Counted from the stretch's first letter, positions 35,426 through 47,733 are shown. The stretch: 64,000 nt of DNA from Moniliella sp. 'wahieum' (GCA_003971905.1 RSEE01000039.1:186001-250000), one strand, 5' to 3'. Program-made: numbers and translations. The notes: generated by a model from the letters alone, not told the origin.

Positions 35426-35670
35426 CAGCGGTGGGGACAGTTCGGGGGCGGAAGGCGCGGGATAGTAGGTGCGGGCGTGAAGGCGGGGGATAGGAGCGGG
35501 AGTGAAGATGGTGGTGGGATTGATTCTCAGTGCATAGCTCGGGTGCCATTTTTTATATGTCGCCGAGACACATATACGGGTACACTTATACGGACACCGA
35601 TGCGGGGTAGTGTTGCCTCCGCCATATGAGGGCACGCACACACAGGTCTGACTCATCGACTCCCAAGCGT

Positions 35671-35720
35671 GAAGGCCTAAGGCCTAAGGCTTGAAGCTTG
35701 AAGGGGCCTAAGGCCTAAGG
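35671..35720. repeat. AAGGCCT-flanked element with GCTTGAAGCTTGAAGGGGCC core
   Basis: AAGGCCT units lie on both sides of the 20-mer GCTTGAAGCTTGAAGGGGCC (35689-35708). The 20-mer is found without change at 44279-44298. AAGGCCT-rich sequence without the core also occurs at 16044-16056. Confidence 0.85.
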
Positions 35721-36953
35721 TCTATTAACACACATTTATGGCTCGTTGAATGGTGAGTATAGGATGATCGAGATGATCGATGACTCGAGTTTCCCCCCTC
35801 CCCTGAATGTTATGACTTTACCACTGACTGCCTCACTTCACAACGTCTTGGAGAGCAAGCGTGGAGGAAATGCAGCAGAGGATGGATTCCAGGCGAATAT
35901 GGCCTACCTACCGTGGCCTTGGCCCTGGCTCTTCTTTTGATGGCAGGAACACCCTATGCCAAGAGCAGCAACCCCGGGCCTAAGCATATCACTGATCGAT
36001 GGGGGCATCCCCTCTACCGATGCTTTTCTATTCCTGTTCCATGGATGAATGTCAGTGCCAAGTCCTACAGTACCACCCGCCCTTGACCACCAGGTACAGC
36101 ATCTGCCCCGCGGCCGCATCATATCCCGGGTTAACAACCCGAACACCCGGGAACAGGTGCGGACAGACATAAAAAAGGGCGCAACGCGAGGGAGCGTGGA
36201 GAATGGTTGGGCCTTCGATCGCAATATGCCGCCGTGTACCTCGGCCCAACAGGGTCCCAGCCGAGAGGCATTCCAGCATCCACCTGCCGCCAAGCGCGAC
36301 GGCACTGGGGCCTGGGCACACAGCAGGGTTAGAATGCACATGGCGTAGCCCCCTTGGTATCCATCGGCTATGCGATGCTACTTTTTTCTCTTGTCCCCGA
36401 CCATGGCGCAGAACCGCGCTTAGGACGGATGCGGCGCAACCGTGAGCTGGTCAAGGGTGAGATGGAGACGAAGAGGCGTCGAAACGAGGATGGCATGGCG
36501 AGAGGCACCACGGATGTACGTGCGCGGCTCGGGTCATGTGCGGCAGTAGGAAGGGGGGCTTCAGGTAGCTTCCATCTGTAAAGCGTCGGAGGGGGTGGCA
36601 GCTGAGGAGGTGTAAGCAGCGAGAAGGCGCGGCACCTGCCTGAACTCAGGCCTGAACGAACGCCGTGGGGTGCGGTGTGCTGGGCTGGGCTGGACCATCC
36701 TTGCTATTGGCCAAAGCTGCAAGCCTTACTTGGTACTTAGTACTTACGTACGACTGCGGTGCGTGAATGCATGGTGGGTGATTTGCATGCATGATGCATG
36801 ATGGTGCGTCGGTCCGCAGGCGCTTTGCGTTGCTGGGCTGCGTCGGGCGGGTCGGCTGGCCACTGGCTGCGCTGGGCGCCACCGCTGCCTCGTTCGGCCA
36901 CCTGCTCCTGCTCTCGGCTGGAGTCTGAGCCTGCCCCGGAGCTCCCCTCGGCC
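35721..36953. other. intergenic upstream of SNF7
   Basis: Long frames on both strands (for example 35904-36341 -, 36049-36348 +) lack motifs and look like chance in GC-rich DNA. A GCATGATGCATG tract at 36767-36806 lies about 150 bp upstream of the SNF7 start. Confidence 0.4.
36767..36806. repeat. GCATGATGCATG tract
   Basis: Overlapping GCATGATG and ATGCATG words. Related tracts occur at 15873-15898, 29401-29430, 56014-56048 and 56551-56607. Confidence 0.7.
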
Positions 36954-37671
36954 ATGTCCAGCTGGTGGACCTCTCTCTTTGGCGGCGGCGCCAGCCGCAC
37001 CGCCCCGCGACGCCATTGTTGGGCTGCGCGAGAACTTGTTGATGCTCGACAAGAAGAACAGCATCTTACCCGCAAGATTGAGGAGCAGCAGGACAAGGCA
37101 CGCACCCTCGTCACCTCCAACCGCAAGGCCGCTGCCCAGGCTCTTCGCCAGAAGAAAGTGTTTGAGACGGAGCTGGAGCGGCTGTATGGCACTCGCATGA
37201 CCTTGGAGACCCAGGTGGCTGCGATCGAGTCGGCCAACATGAACCTGGAGACGATGCAGGCGATGAAGCGCGGTTCGGAGGCTCTCAAGCAGATCCATGG
37301 CTCGCTCAACATTGACAAGGTGGATGCCACCATGGACTCCATTCGGGAGCAGATGGATCTGACGAATGAGATCTCAGAGGCCATCTCGAACCCCGTTGGG
37401 ATGGGGCAGGATGTTGATGAGGTTCGTATCGATCTGGCCGGGCCACCCTGTTCCGAGTTGCTGAGTATGCTGTTCCCAGGACGAACTTCTCAACGAGTTG
37501 GAGGAGCTGGAGCAAAGATCTCAATGCTCGTCTGATTGGGGCCGACACCGTTCCCGTCACGTTCCCCAGACCGCCCAACCCGTGCATGCACCTCTCGGCC
37601 GCCCCCAGCGGTCTCAGGAGGAAGACGAAGAAGCGGAACTACGTGCTCTCCAGGCCGAGCTGGCTATGTGA
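36954..37671 (+). CDS. SNF7: ESCRT-III subunit Snf7 (Vps32/CHMP4)
   Basis: Snf7 polymerises on endosomal membranes to drive multivesicular body budding. The start at 36954 gives MSSWWTSLFGGG, then AIVGLRENLLMLDKK, EQHLTRKIEEQQDKAR, IESANMNLETMQAMKRGSEA, NIDKVDATMDSIREQMDLTN and EISEAISNPVG, the classic Snf7 helices. Exon 1 is 36954-37421. The intron 37422-37479 joins QDVDE to DELLNELEELEQ. Exon 2 ends at 37671 with an acidic C-terminus (EEDEEAELRALQAELAM) that would form the terminal MIM-like helix. Frames change near 37008, 37056, 37515 and 37556. The first, second and last fit loss of one C or G from a run. Confidence 0.92.
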
Positions 37672-37986
37672 GAGCAAGTTGTGCGCTCTGTATTCCTCCT
37701 CACTCCTCTTTACCGATCGTTCCCTGGCTTACTTTGTCCTGGTACCTCTCTCTTTGGTCCTCCCCCATACCGGCAAGCCGAATCAAACCAGTTCTCGACA
37801 CCATACCCAGCTGGTTTGCTCGTTTGCAGGATGATAAGGAATGGGACCTCATGTTTATGCCTTCCTGCTTTGGACGTCCCTTGGCCATGCCTACGGGGCG
37901 TGCTGCCCGTGACGCGGGTACTCCCCATCCCCTTGTCCAGAGAGGATGGGGAATAATGTATACGCATCTCACCGAGTCTAGGTGGT

Positions 37987-38985
37987 CTAGAGTGAGTGTG
38001 TTCGTAGCCAAGCTGGAATCTCCTCCAACGAGCGTACCACGCCGGCATGCTCATCCTCACGTAGTCCATGTGCTGCAAGCTCCCGTTCAATCGCGTCGTT
38101 ATGCGGGCCGTGGGACAACCACCTCTGGTCGTCGCAACCAAAGCGCATTCAGTTTCGCCGCTCGGGCCGCCCGCACATCCTCCAAAAGATGGTCGCCAAC
38201 GTAGAGTACTTCGTTGGGTTGGATGGGAACCTGTTCCGACTGCGATGCGGCTTGGATGCAAGTAGCGAAAAAGGCTTCTGATGGTTTTTCCGCCGAATCG
38301 CATAACTCAATACGGCACGCGGCCAGAAAGGCGGGGGAGAAGGCTGAACCCCGGGGTAGTAGGGGTCGAGGTTAAGCCAGGTGGACAAGCCCAAATCGCG
38401 CATGGCACGTAATATGCGCGTGTCCGAGTTGCTCGCGATGCCCAACGCGACCGAAGGGCATTGAGCCCGGAGCGCAGCAAGGCCGGAGCTACATCGGGGA
38501 AGAGGGTGTAAGCTCGGTCGCTGGCGAACCGATCCAAAAGGACAGTTTGGAGTTCATCAGCGCCCTCACACCTGCTTCCTCTTGCGTCCCGTACGACAGG
38601 CGCAAAGGTTCGTGCAATAACCAGGGCCCACCATGCATCGGGGCCGGTGCGCGCACCTACTTCCGGCTCCGCCTCGATGTTCGTCCCCGCTCCATAGAGA
38701 GGATGGGCGGACGAGACGCTCTTTAATGCGTTTCGGAACGAGGTTCGGACAGCAGCGGTGCTTAGTTGTGCTTCGGTGGTCTTTTGTTGGGCCCCACTGG
38801 TGGCCAGATAGGGAAGGAGGACGCGACGTGCTTCTTCCGCCTGGAATAGCCGGGAGAGAAGATGAGTTACGATCGCCCGAAAAGCGGGGGCAAAGCACGC
38901 ACATATTGCTCGTCGGGGGGAGGCGGGGATGAAGGAGTGTGTCGAACGCATCGAACAGAAGCAAGCGAATCCTTGGTTGGCTCAT
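37987..38985 (-). CDS. HAD-superfamily hydrolase, HDHD3-like
   Basis: The start at 38985 gives MSQPRIRLLLFDAFDTLLHP with the nucleophile motif DAFDT. Exon 1 ends at 38903 with TAT before GTGCGT. The intron runs 38902-38841, and exon 2 begins AEEARRVLLPYLA. Later motifs are LFPDVAPALLRL, motif II in GIASNSDTRILRAMRDLGL, and motif IV in GDHLLEDVRAARAAKLNALW. The end at 37987 follows IPAWLRTHSL. The layout (cap after motif I, GDxxxxDxxxA near the end) matches HDHD3/YjjG-type phosphatases of unknown substrate. Base losses occur in the C run of exon 1 and near 38460, 38330 and 38200. The gene is convergent with SNF7, 315 bp apart. Confidence 0.8.
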
Positions 38986-39879
38986 TTGGGACAAAGCAGC
39001 AACAGTGCAGTGGTGGTTAAAACGACGATTCCTTGGACGCACACGCCGAAAATAGCAGGTCATCGGCCAATAATGATGAACTCGAGCGGCGTTACCATGT
39101 TACCGGCGTACGTAAATTACCCCGTAGCGGTGACATGTGACACCTGGGTGACATTGATGCACGACAATCGCTTGACTAGGCTGCTGCCCAGACCCAAAGG
39201 CACTAGGCCGATCCGTGTCGTAGCTTGCGTTGCGTGCGCGCTTTTGTCCCTTGTTGCTTCCTCCTGCGCGGTTGGTGTCCTATCCCTCACCAGTACTTCG
39301 TTTTCGCTTCACTCAAACAACCGTTGTTTTTCCACGCCCCTTCATCATCTCATCAAATGCCAACGGTTCTTCCCTATACCATTTCGAGATGTTTTGGGAT
39401 TTCATGCAGGGGATGTTCACGGTGAGAGAGACGGAGACAAACCCCAAGAAACCAAAAGAATTATGCAGTGTATGACTATAGGTAGCATCCCTCAAGCGGG
39501 TCAGGTTCGATCGTATAAGGCTGGGTGACATGGGGGTGGAACAACTGCAGAAACGAGGGAAGGAGAGAGGGGAAACGAGAGTGGCCGCTTTGTGGGCAAA
39601 AGGATCCGTCCAAAAACGGAAGTGGTACACAAAAGCGTCGAGAGCAGGCAAAGTAGGCAACCAAAAAGGGAACCAAAGGGAATAGGTAGGAGGGTACCGG
39701 ATATCACGTCAGATCTCGAAGAGCAGTAGAGAATAGGAAGCGGGAGGAACGGGCAATAGGGGGCACAAGAGCGAGTCAAGAGTGGATGGAAGGTAAGAAT
39801 GGCACAAATTGGGTAGGAGAAGTGATCCGAGAGTCTCGATCCGAAATCGATCATAGATCATGCACATGGATCATGTCGA
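38986..39879. other. intergenic between HAD gene and Ser/Pro-rich gene
   Basis: Frames are short and without motifs. ATCGATCATAGATCATG and GATCATGTCGATCATG words lie at 39847-39885, just past the next gene's stop. Confidence 0.4.
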
Positions 39880-42800
39880 TCATGTCTTTGTGCCCCGTTT
39901 GCGGAAGAAGGAGCCAAAGAAACTTTTCTTGGGTTTGAGCGTTGGGGCAGCACCCATCCTTTCTGACGGGTACAAGGTGCCACCCCCGGGGGAAGGGTAC
40001 TGGGGTGCAAGTCCGGAAGAGAGATTGGGAGGAGCGGCGGCGGCAGTCGTACCTGGGGCCGGGTAGAGGTGAGGGTGACCTGTATAGCCTTGTCTGAGAG
40101 GGGCGTGGGACTCCACCCCCTGGGACCGGGGAGGGGTGGCGGCCACAGTCACAGTCGGGGGAGACGGCAATGGTGCGCGGCAGGGGGCGACTTGCTGTGG
40201 GTGGCCGAACGAGCGAGGGAGCGCAGTCTGTCAGCCGAAGCAAAAGAGCGGAGACTCCGCTTAGGTTGGCGCTTGGAAGGACCTTGAGGATTTCCCGTTC
40301 CCTTTGTCAAGGGAGGGGCTTGGAAGTGCACAGCGGAAGGCGAGTGACCTGGCACCATCCCCTTCCCCGAGGAAGGAGTTGACACTGTCGAAGAAGGGTT
40401 AACTGTCGGGAACGACTGACCTCCTCCCGTTGAGCAGGAAAGGCGAGAGAGAGGAGCCTGTTCAGCATGGCTCGAGCCAATAGGGTACGCTGGGATCCTG
40501 GTGGAGGCGCCAGAATGGTGAGGGCCATACTGGCTTGGATCCATCGGATTCGTGGCCATGTGCATCCCCGAAAAGGCATATGTATCGTCGGCTGAGATCG
40601 AGAAGAGAGGGCGCGTAGGCATCGTGTTTGTCTGAGATTAGATGAGGAGGGTAGCCATGCTCAGCGTAACCACCCGCAGCCGGGTGCCGGCTAGCATTCT
40701 CCTCAGGCCCAGCTGGCAGGGCCATCTTAGGCGGGGGGTGAGGTGGCGGGGCATACAACTGTCCGTGGTGGTAAGGAGGTTGATACGACCCTCTCGTGAG
40801 GTTCAAGGATTTGCGGTGCGTAACGAGTGGAAGTGGGTGGTGGAAGAGGGGTGCCAGACGGGTCGGTGGCATACGAGTATTCAGCCAGGAAGTTGCTCGC
40901 CCAGACGGAGAGCTCCAAGGGCGTGAGAGGTTGCTTCTTGTGGTGCTCCGACAAGGCTTGCAGCGCTGCGCCGGATAACAGGTCTTGTGAGGGGCCAGGC
41001 CGTTCAGGGGCACCAAAGCGTTGTCGCACGTCGGCGGGGCCGGTTCGCCGCTGTCGCCGTAGCGGAGCTCGAGCATGCTTTGTCTCCCACGCAGACCAGG
41101 GTGCGAAGTTCCATTGGGACGCCGAGCCTCACCCCCCATCTGATCCCATCGCTGCAGCGAGGAAGGAGTCTCTCCCTGCTCCAACGTATTAGCCCGTCTC
41201 CGTCCTGTCCACACAGGCCGCTGGTCATCCCAAGAGGGGGAAACGGCTGTCTCTTCCCACCGGGATGGGGGAGTTGCGCCGTTCTTGCCCCTTCGCCAGT
41301 CATGGGGTTTGCCGACGTCGCTAGAGAAAATGGCTGGACCGACGAGAACATGGACAACGGTCTAGGCTGGGATGATATGGCCGACGGGGCAGGGTGATGA
41401 ACGGTCGTAGAAGCGGAGCGATGCAGAGGGTTATTTTGGTTGTGCATCGCCTGTTCGTCACCCCAATTTTGATTCCTACCCCACTCCACGGGGCCTGTCG
41501 AAGCGGCCATAGGCAAATTCGGGGTAGAGGGAACGTTGCGCAACGGACGCCCGGCCGGGTTGGCTTGGGGCTGGAGAGTTGCGGGGTGGATCTGAGACGG
41601 ATTTGGCTGAGGTTCAAAGGAAGAGGGATAGTGGGAGTGTTCCTCCCCCTCCTCTTGCACAGGAAGAGCCATGATCCCGGCCGAAGCGAACGGCGCCCGA
41701 GATGAAAGATCAGAAAGAGAATAGACTCGGGGCCGACCCATACCAACTCTCCCGGCGGGGAGATCAGCAGCATCACGAGCAGGATGAATGTTAGACACGC
41801 TCGGCGCGCCTGCTGTTCCTCGGAATAAGAAGTAAACGAAGGAGAACGGTACGGTCGTTGCTCCAAAGGAGCATAGGTGGAAGCCAACCCACGTCCATTA
41901 TGTGCGCTCTGGTATAGTTCTCCGTGCGACCGAACGGGACGCAAGGGGCGGACAGGTCCGGCTGGCAGGGATTGGAGTGCAGTCTGTGAGGCAGGGAATG
42001 ACCGCAAGGGCGGCGCTGGGTACCCCTGGGTCCCATAGGTCTCCCGTGGGGTAGAGCTGCGGGAGGGTGCGAGGGAGGAGGAGGAGGAAGGGACGAGGCG
42101 CAAGCGAGGGTGCTTCATGAGTGGCGTCTCGGTTGCTGTGCTGGCGCGCGAGTCCACCTCCGACACTGTACTCAGCCGAGAAATGACTGGCTGGGACGCA
42201 GCACTCTGCCCCTCGGCGGCATGCCGGGCAGACGAGGGAGGATATTGTCATCCTCCCCCTGACCTCCTCATCCATGGAAGATCCCAGCGGGGCAAAGGGC
42301 AAGGTGGAGGAAGGTTGGGCCTCATCAGGCGGGGGACCAGGCTGGAATTGTGCGGGTACGGGTGCGTCGCGGGGATGCGATAGGATAGTTGATTCCTTAG
42401 TTTGGTGCAGTTCTTCATGATCCAAAGGTACCAACGGAGAATCGGATTTGGTGGGCCCATTACTGCGCTCCAGGGGAGAGGAGGGGGGACAATTGCACTG
42501 CCGTGTCGATCATCAGGGGAGGGTTGGTCAAACGGAGAGGCCAGGATGCGAACGTGGTCTGGGGCTGTAGTAGAGCTCCGACGTTGGGCGGGAGAGGAAG
42601 CAGAGTCATGCGAAGATTCGACCTTGCCTACTGTCTTCTCTTCCTCGTACAGGGTAACTTTGTCCGAGCGAGGACGGGCGTGTACTTTGCCCCCGCTGGG
42701 GACTCTCTTTGTCCGTAACAGTGGATTGCGAGCCACTCCAGGCCAACGCCGGTGTGATGGGCGATATATGCGAGGATGACTCGGCAGTAGACGTCCCATT

Positions 42801-44300
42801 GGACGGAGGAGGCACCTCTTCCGATAACAGCGACCGATCCGAGACGCTGGGCTGGATAGGCATAGATGGTGGGCAGGGACCATCTCGGGCGTGACTTGAT
42901 CGGCCAAGTAGGACGATGCCGGAGAACGAAGAACTGGGTGGGAGGTGATGCTATCTCCAGGCGTCCGTGGTAACGTATTCCGCTCTCGCATCTGTGTGGC
43001 GCTGGACTGGGTTTCCGTTTCCTCTATTGAAGTCGATGACCCCAGTCCCGAGAGAGAGGCGAGAGGTGGGGTGAGGGCGCCGTTTCCACGTGGCAAGACC
43101 AGCACATCCCACCGATTCGTATCTTGAGCGTCAAGCTGAAAGGAGACGGTCAGTATTAATATGCGTGGGACATCCATAACGTTACGTACCGCTCGACAAT
43201 GCTGGGAGAGTCTCTCGGACGTCAAGGCATACGTGGGCGCGACACGATGCACCGCAACTTTGCCTCCGGCAAGCATTTTCACCTTGGGAGTCCGCGAAGA
43301 AGAGGCAGTCTCCCCCGACGAACTCAAATGCCGCGCTTCAATCTCCGCCTCTACCTGCAAAGCGTCGCGAAAGTCTTGGTCTGACGCGCGGGCCCAAGCA
43401 TGCTGCCCCATCACATGCACTCCCATCAGATCCGTCTCCCGCTCAGCACACTGCGAGCAGTCGGCACACAGTGGGCTCCCCTCCTCTCTCGAGCAGAGTT
43501 GTTTCCAGTACCAAGTTCCTCGACGCGAAGGGAGGTGGGACTAGAAAGGGGCTGGGCAGTTTCAAACGTGTCCCCGCTCGAAGCGCATGAGATGCTCCTG
43601 GCGGATGAGAGACAGGCCACACCGTCTCCTGCGCTCTCGACATGGGAGGAATGGTGCTGCGGCGATCGCTCTTGCGGCTGGTGAGAGGCAGGTCCAAGGG
43701 TAGCGATTGCGACAGTGGCATCTTGGACGAGGTCTCGGTCGTAGCAGTGTCGTCAGGCCGGAAAAGTGGGAGGCGGATGAAGCAGAAATAGAGTCTTGCG
43801 GCGTCCTGTGCCGCAAAAGAGAGTCCGGCTCACGCACTCCTGGCTGGCTGCGGGCGGGGGAGAGTGGGATGCAAGGCGGTCCACGACACGGGGTGATGGA
43901 TCGGGAACGGAGGCCCGACTACTCGGCTCGGGTGGGGTGCTGCCGTCCGGATCGCCGGTGGAGGAGCCATCAAGTCCAGTGCTGAGTCATTCCACAGGAC
44001 CGACGAGCGGGCTGAGGAAGACCGGCCGTCCGAGTCTTCCTGCTCCATTTCGTCGGCCTCGGCCTCGGCTTGCGCCTCAACCGAGGCGGATACCTCAAGG
44101 CCGTGGGGAGCGAGGCGTAGGGCACCCCACCCACGGTCCACTGGTGCATGCTCGCCGACCACTGTTGGGGCGGCGGATGCGATAGACTGTGCGGGGCGGC
44201 GAGCATAGCACGCGGCGGTGTGATGGTGGGAGAGAGGAAAGGCGGAGGCGGGGCGTCCAGTGCGCGTGAAGCTGTGAAGCTTGAAGCTTGAAGGGGCCAC
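39880..44300 (-). CDS. long Ser/Pro-rich protein, unknown function
   Basis: Minus-strand frames with real-protein character follow one another over 4.4 kb, with many frame switches. The N-terminal part (44200-43400) includes ALRLAPHGLEVSASVEAQAE and ARSISCASSGDTFETAQP. A better-ordered region lies at 43430-43080 (DFRDALQVEAEIEARHLSSS, KVKMLAGGKVAVHRVAPTYA, ILILTVSFQLDAQDTNRWDV). The middle is disordered, with one helical stretch near 40920-40840 (ALQALSEHHKKQPLTPLELS, NFLAEYSYATD). The C-terminus is basic and aromatic (KPKKSFFGSFFRKRGTKT) with a stop at 39880. I do not recognise the family. The tail resembles membrane-binding motifs of polarity proteins, which is inference only. The start and any introns (one probable near 43190) are unresolved. 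Confidence 0.55.
44279..44298. repeat. second copy of GCTTGAAGCTTGAAGGGGCC
   Basis: Identical over 20 bases with 35689-35708, but here without the flanking AAGGCCT units. Confidence 0.85.
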
Positions 44301-46143
44301 GGCATCACAAGGGACAGGTTACGAGTACGTAGAAGCGCTGGCGCTTCCTATCAACGGATCAACCATTCGGGTTGCTTTGCTAGGGCAAAAGCGGTTCCTG
44401 TGCGCGAGCGTTTTTCATGGACCACGTGTCTCGGAGGCTGGAGGGGCAGTGTAGGGATGGGTCTCAGATCGCATCTGAGAAGTAATCGATCTGCGTGGGC
44501 CAGCAGGGTGCAGCCTGGAGACGCCAGCTAGAGAGCGTCCTAAGACTTCCATTGAAGACTGGGTACGTTGAGTGGGGAGCTGTGAATATGACTGAGGAAG
44601 GGGCTGCACAACGAGGCGGCTCCCCCGGCGAAACAGCTGTGGGAAGGATGGGTGCTGCGTGGTGCAGGCTGGGTGCGCAAGGCGAGAGATAATGTGCGCT
44701 GGGCGTTGCAGGCGGGCGGTGTGCCTGGGTACGGATGATCGATGAGTGATTAGTGATTCCACCAGTGCGCAATTATGCCGTGGGGAGCCAACCCTAGCCG
44801 CTGGGGATGCGCGGACTGGCGGCAAGCCACAGGACCCACTGACGGGCACACTGCCTGCGTCCGCACCCTGCCCCGGCCACATCAGATGCAGCAGCAGCCT
44901 CAGCCCCAGAGCGGAGCCGCCGGGGCCAAGGCGCCACGGGGCGTTTCAAATTTCAAGGCTCCGGCGACACCCTGCGCCAGCCACAGTCACAGTCACTGTG
45001 CCCCCACGCCCAGCAGCAGCTGCTGTGGTTCGGCGCCCCTTCCCATCCAGCCCTTTCCACGCTGGCTGTCCGGAGCGATGCGGCGGGATCTACATACACG
45101 CCCCTCCAGCCCTCGGATTTGCAACGGCAGTGCGGGTTTTGCACAAGGGAAGCGCACGCACATACTCTGTTGGCACCCTCTTGGCCGACGGGTCCTCTCC
45201 CTCCCATTCAGGCAACCCTGCTGGTTCACGCACCCCAGCGCTCAGCCGCTCAGCTCAGCACAACACTCTCGAGTAACTCATTGTTCACGCTCAGTCGCCT
45301 GCAGATGTCTCCGCCTATAGCGTAAGCAAACAATGATCAGCACCTCGACGACCTCGAGGAACGTCCGCTAGCTGAACGTCGGTGGACGAGGAAGGAAACA
45401 ATGTCACTTTTTCGCAAGAGAAAATGCGGCACACACAACGGCGCAGCAGCAGTGCAGTCTGTATAAGCGTGAGCGGTGCGTCCACGTCGTCAATTATCAA
45501 CGCAACGTCAACACTCGTTGAGTTCAACTTGAACGGTCAACCGTGTCAACGTTTAACGTCAAATGCGGAACGTTGTCAAGGGCCGCAGTGTGTAGAGGAA
45601 AACCAAGGAAACGAGTTGTGGTGTTGGTGGAAAATCAGTGGAGGGTTCAACGTTCATGATCAACGAATGATTAATGAAAGCTCGCCTACACAGCCTGGCT
45701 ACAGCACCACTGCCCAGTCTGGCCAGTAAAAGGAGAGCCACTCGCCCGGGCTGTGACGCGGTGAGATGGAGACGTTTGTTGCCATAAGGCTCCGTGGGAC
45801 ATTAGCCATTACCCATTCGTCCTTTTACACCTTAAAGAGCCTATATAACCAAAACAACCAGTAAGGTCCCCTACCCAGACACAGCACACCATCCTGTGAC
45901 TTCTGCCGCAAGCGCCGCAGGTGCACTCCGTCCGTGCGAAGGAAGACATGGTATCGATAAAAGTCACGACGGCAAAAACGGAGAGCGGAGAAGCATTGGC
46001 CTGTCTGGCTGGTACGCCAGGCAGAAGAACATCATGGCCATGCGGAGGGAGCGAAGACGGCACTGCGGCCGAACGACGCCAGACAAGGGCATAGGAAGCC
46101 ATGCGAGTGTGAGCATATGCATGAGATCTGAGGTCTGAGGTCA
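44301..46143. other. intergenic with AACGT/ACGTT cluster
   Basis: About 1.8 kb without a convincing gene. Plus-strand frames at 44746-45320 are Pro/Ala/Ser-rich and motif-free. A cluster of AACGT, ACGTT and AACGTC words lies at about 45358-45655 (see findings). Confidence 0.4.
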
Positions 46144-47733
46144 TCAAAGGTGAGCGGCAGAGCTAGGAAGTCCGTCTGCGCGGCTATCATCCTCCCAGGA
46201 CAATCGCATGCTCTGAGCAGACGCAGCGCGGCGAGAGGCGAGGAAATGGAAAGGTGTCGGGGGGGGGGAGCTAGGACAGAGCGCGGCGGGCTGGCATGAA
46301 GGCACGCAAGCCCTCCACTCTAGTTCGTCGGACCACAGCGAACGTAGCGAGGCAATTCGGGGATAGGCATGGGCATGGGATGAAAATCGAGCCAAATCCT
46401 TCAGAGCTGCAAGTCAACAGCATCGATGACCATCGCTGCCACCGCATGCACCGCATGCACCGCTCATACTTGTCCCGACCGAGCGCGGCGAACAATTCCT
46501 GGACGTCCCGTACAGCCCGGTCGATTTGCTGGTCGAGAGCGGAAGGGGTGCCGGGGGAGAGGAGGTAGTGCGATGCGAGCGGCAGTTTGCGTGGTGTTGG
46601 TACCGCTCCTGTCGAACGAGGTGAGGAGACAAATTTGGACGCGCCTGGGTGAGGCGAAGCAGGGACGGAAGCGGCGGTCGCCTTGGACAAGTCGGCACTG
46701 AGGACCGGGACCTTGTTCTTCAACAGGCCCAGCAGTCGATCCCGTTGTGTCTGCCACTGATCCAAGACGGCCAACAGGTCCCCCGCTCGGCCTCGCGTTG
46801 ATCTGCCAACCCCTCCATCTTGGCTGTCTTTTCCCTCACGGTAGCCAACTCAGCTTGGCGCTCTTGCGTGCGTGCCTGTGCCGCAGACCGAATGGCGTCC
46901 AGTTGGGTGGCCCAAGCCGGACGCGTGGTATCCCACGCAGCTTGCAGCGCATCCATCTGGACATTTAACCGCTCACACCCACGTGCCACATCGGCACATT
47001 CCTTCTCCAGCGCCTCTACGCGCGCATCCCACTCTGACCCAGCCTTCTCAAGTTCCGCCGTCTGGGCTTCCGCACGCTCTGCCTGCCTTGGCCGTCGCAT
47101 CGGCCAGCGCCGATGTCCGGTCCTGCACTTCGGCGCGGATCTGTTCCGATCGCGCCCGCATCTCTGGCACAGCCTTGCGTGCCGCGCCCAACTCCGCCTC
47201 GGAGGCGGTACGATCGCGCTGCGCACGAGCCAAGGCGCCACGGGCAGTGGTACGCTGCGTGCGCAAGTCAGCCAGTTCCCCCGCTAGACCAACAATCACC
47301 TTCTGCGAACCCGGAAGGGAATTGAGGCTGGCAGGTGGTGCAGAAGAAAGGTGAGAGAGACTGGCACCTGAGCCGACTCGGCCGGCAAACGCAGTGAGAC
47401 CAGCGGGACCGCGCCTTTCCCCATTGGGACCGAGACGAGCGGAAGCACTGCGCTCCCTAGGGGGCGACGCAGGGGAGGTCTGCCCGACACTCGAGGAGGA
47501 ATGGGAGGGGGAAATAAGCTCGGGAAGCGGAGGATCATCCTCCTCCTTCACAGCCACCTCGAGGGCGTGGAGCAGAGCGTCCTGGTCGGCCAGCGCGGCT
47601 TCTAGCACCGCAATCTGCTCGTCTGGGTTGCCAGGGACTGGCGGGGGCGGGGGGAGGGGTCAGACAGCAGAGAAGAAGAGGCATGGGGGGAGAGCGTACG
47701 GTGGTTGGCTCGTGGTTGCGGAGTCGTGGCCAT
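46144..47733 (-). CDS. coiled-coil protein, unknown function
   Basis: The start at 47733 (MATTPQPRANH) is followed by an intron 47699-47638 that joins in phase to LPGNPDEQIAVLEAALADQD. A Ser/Pro-rich stretch follows, then long heptad-like sequence: QKVIVGLAGELADLRTQRTT, ALARAQRDRTASEAELGAAR, KAGSEWDARVEALEKECADV, CERLNVQMDALQAAWD and ERQAELATVREKTAKMEGLA. After another Ser/Pro region comes LDQQIDRAVRDVQELFAALG. An intron 46469-46407 then leads to a last exon. The C-terminus is either the frame ending at 46144 (ARFSSHAHAYPRIASL, SDELEWRA) or the one ending at 46271. The architecture suits a cytoskeletal, kinetochore or spindle-pole protein, but no family is recognised. Confidence 0.6.

Noticed and set aside
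36798-36953. N-terminal extension of SNF7 from 36798
   Set aside because: The upstream in-frame sequence is GC-rich leader without conservation. Snf7 proteins begin just before the W-x-x-L-F-G motif, which fits the ATG at 36954.
39880-44300. Long open frames on the plus strand opposite the Ser/Pro-rich gene
   Set aside because: They are shadows of GC-rich codons; they lack starts in good context, motifs and ordered composition.
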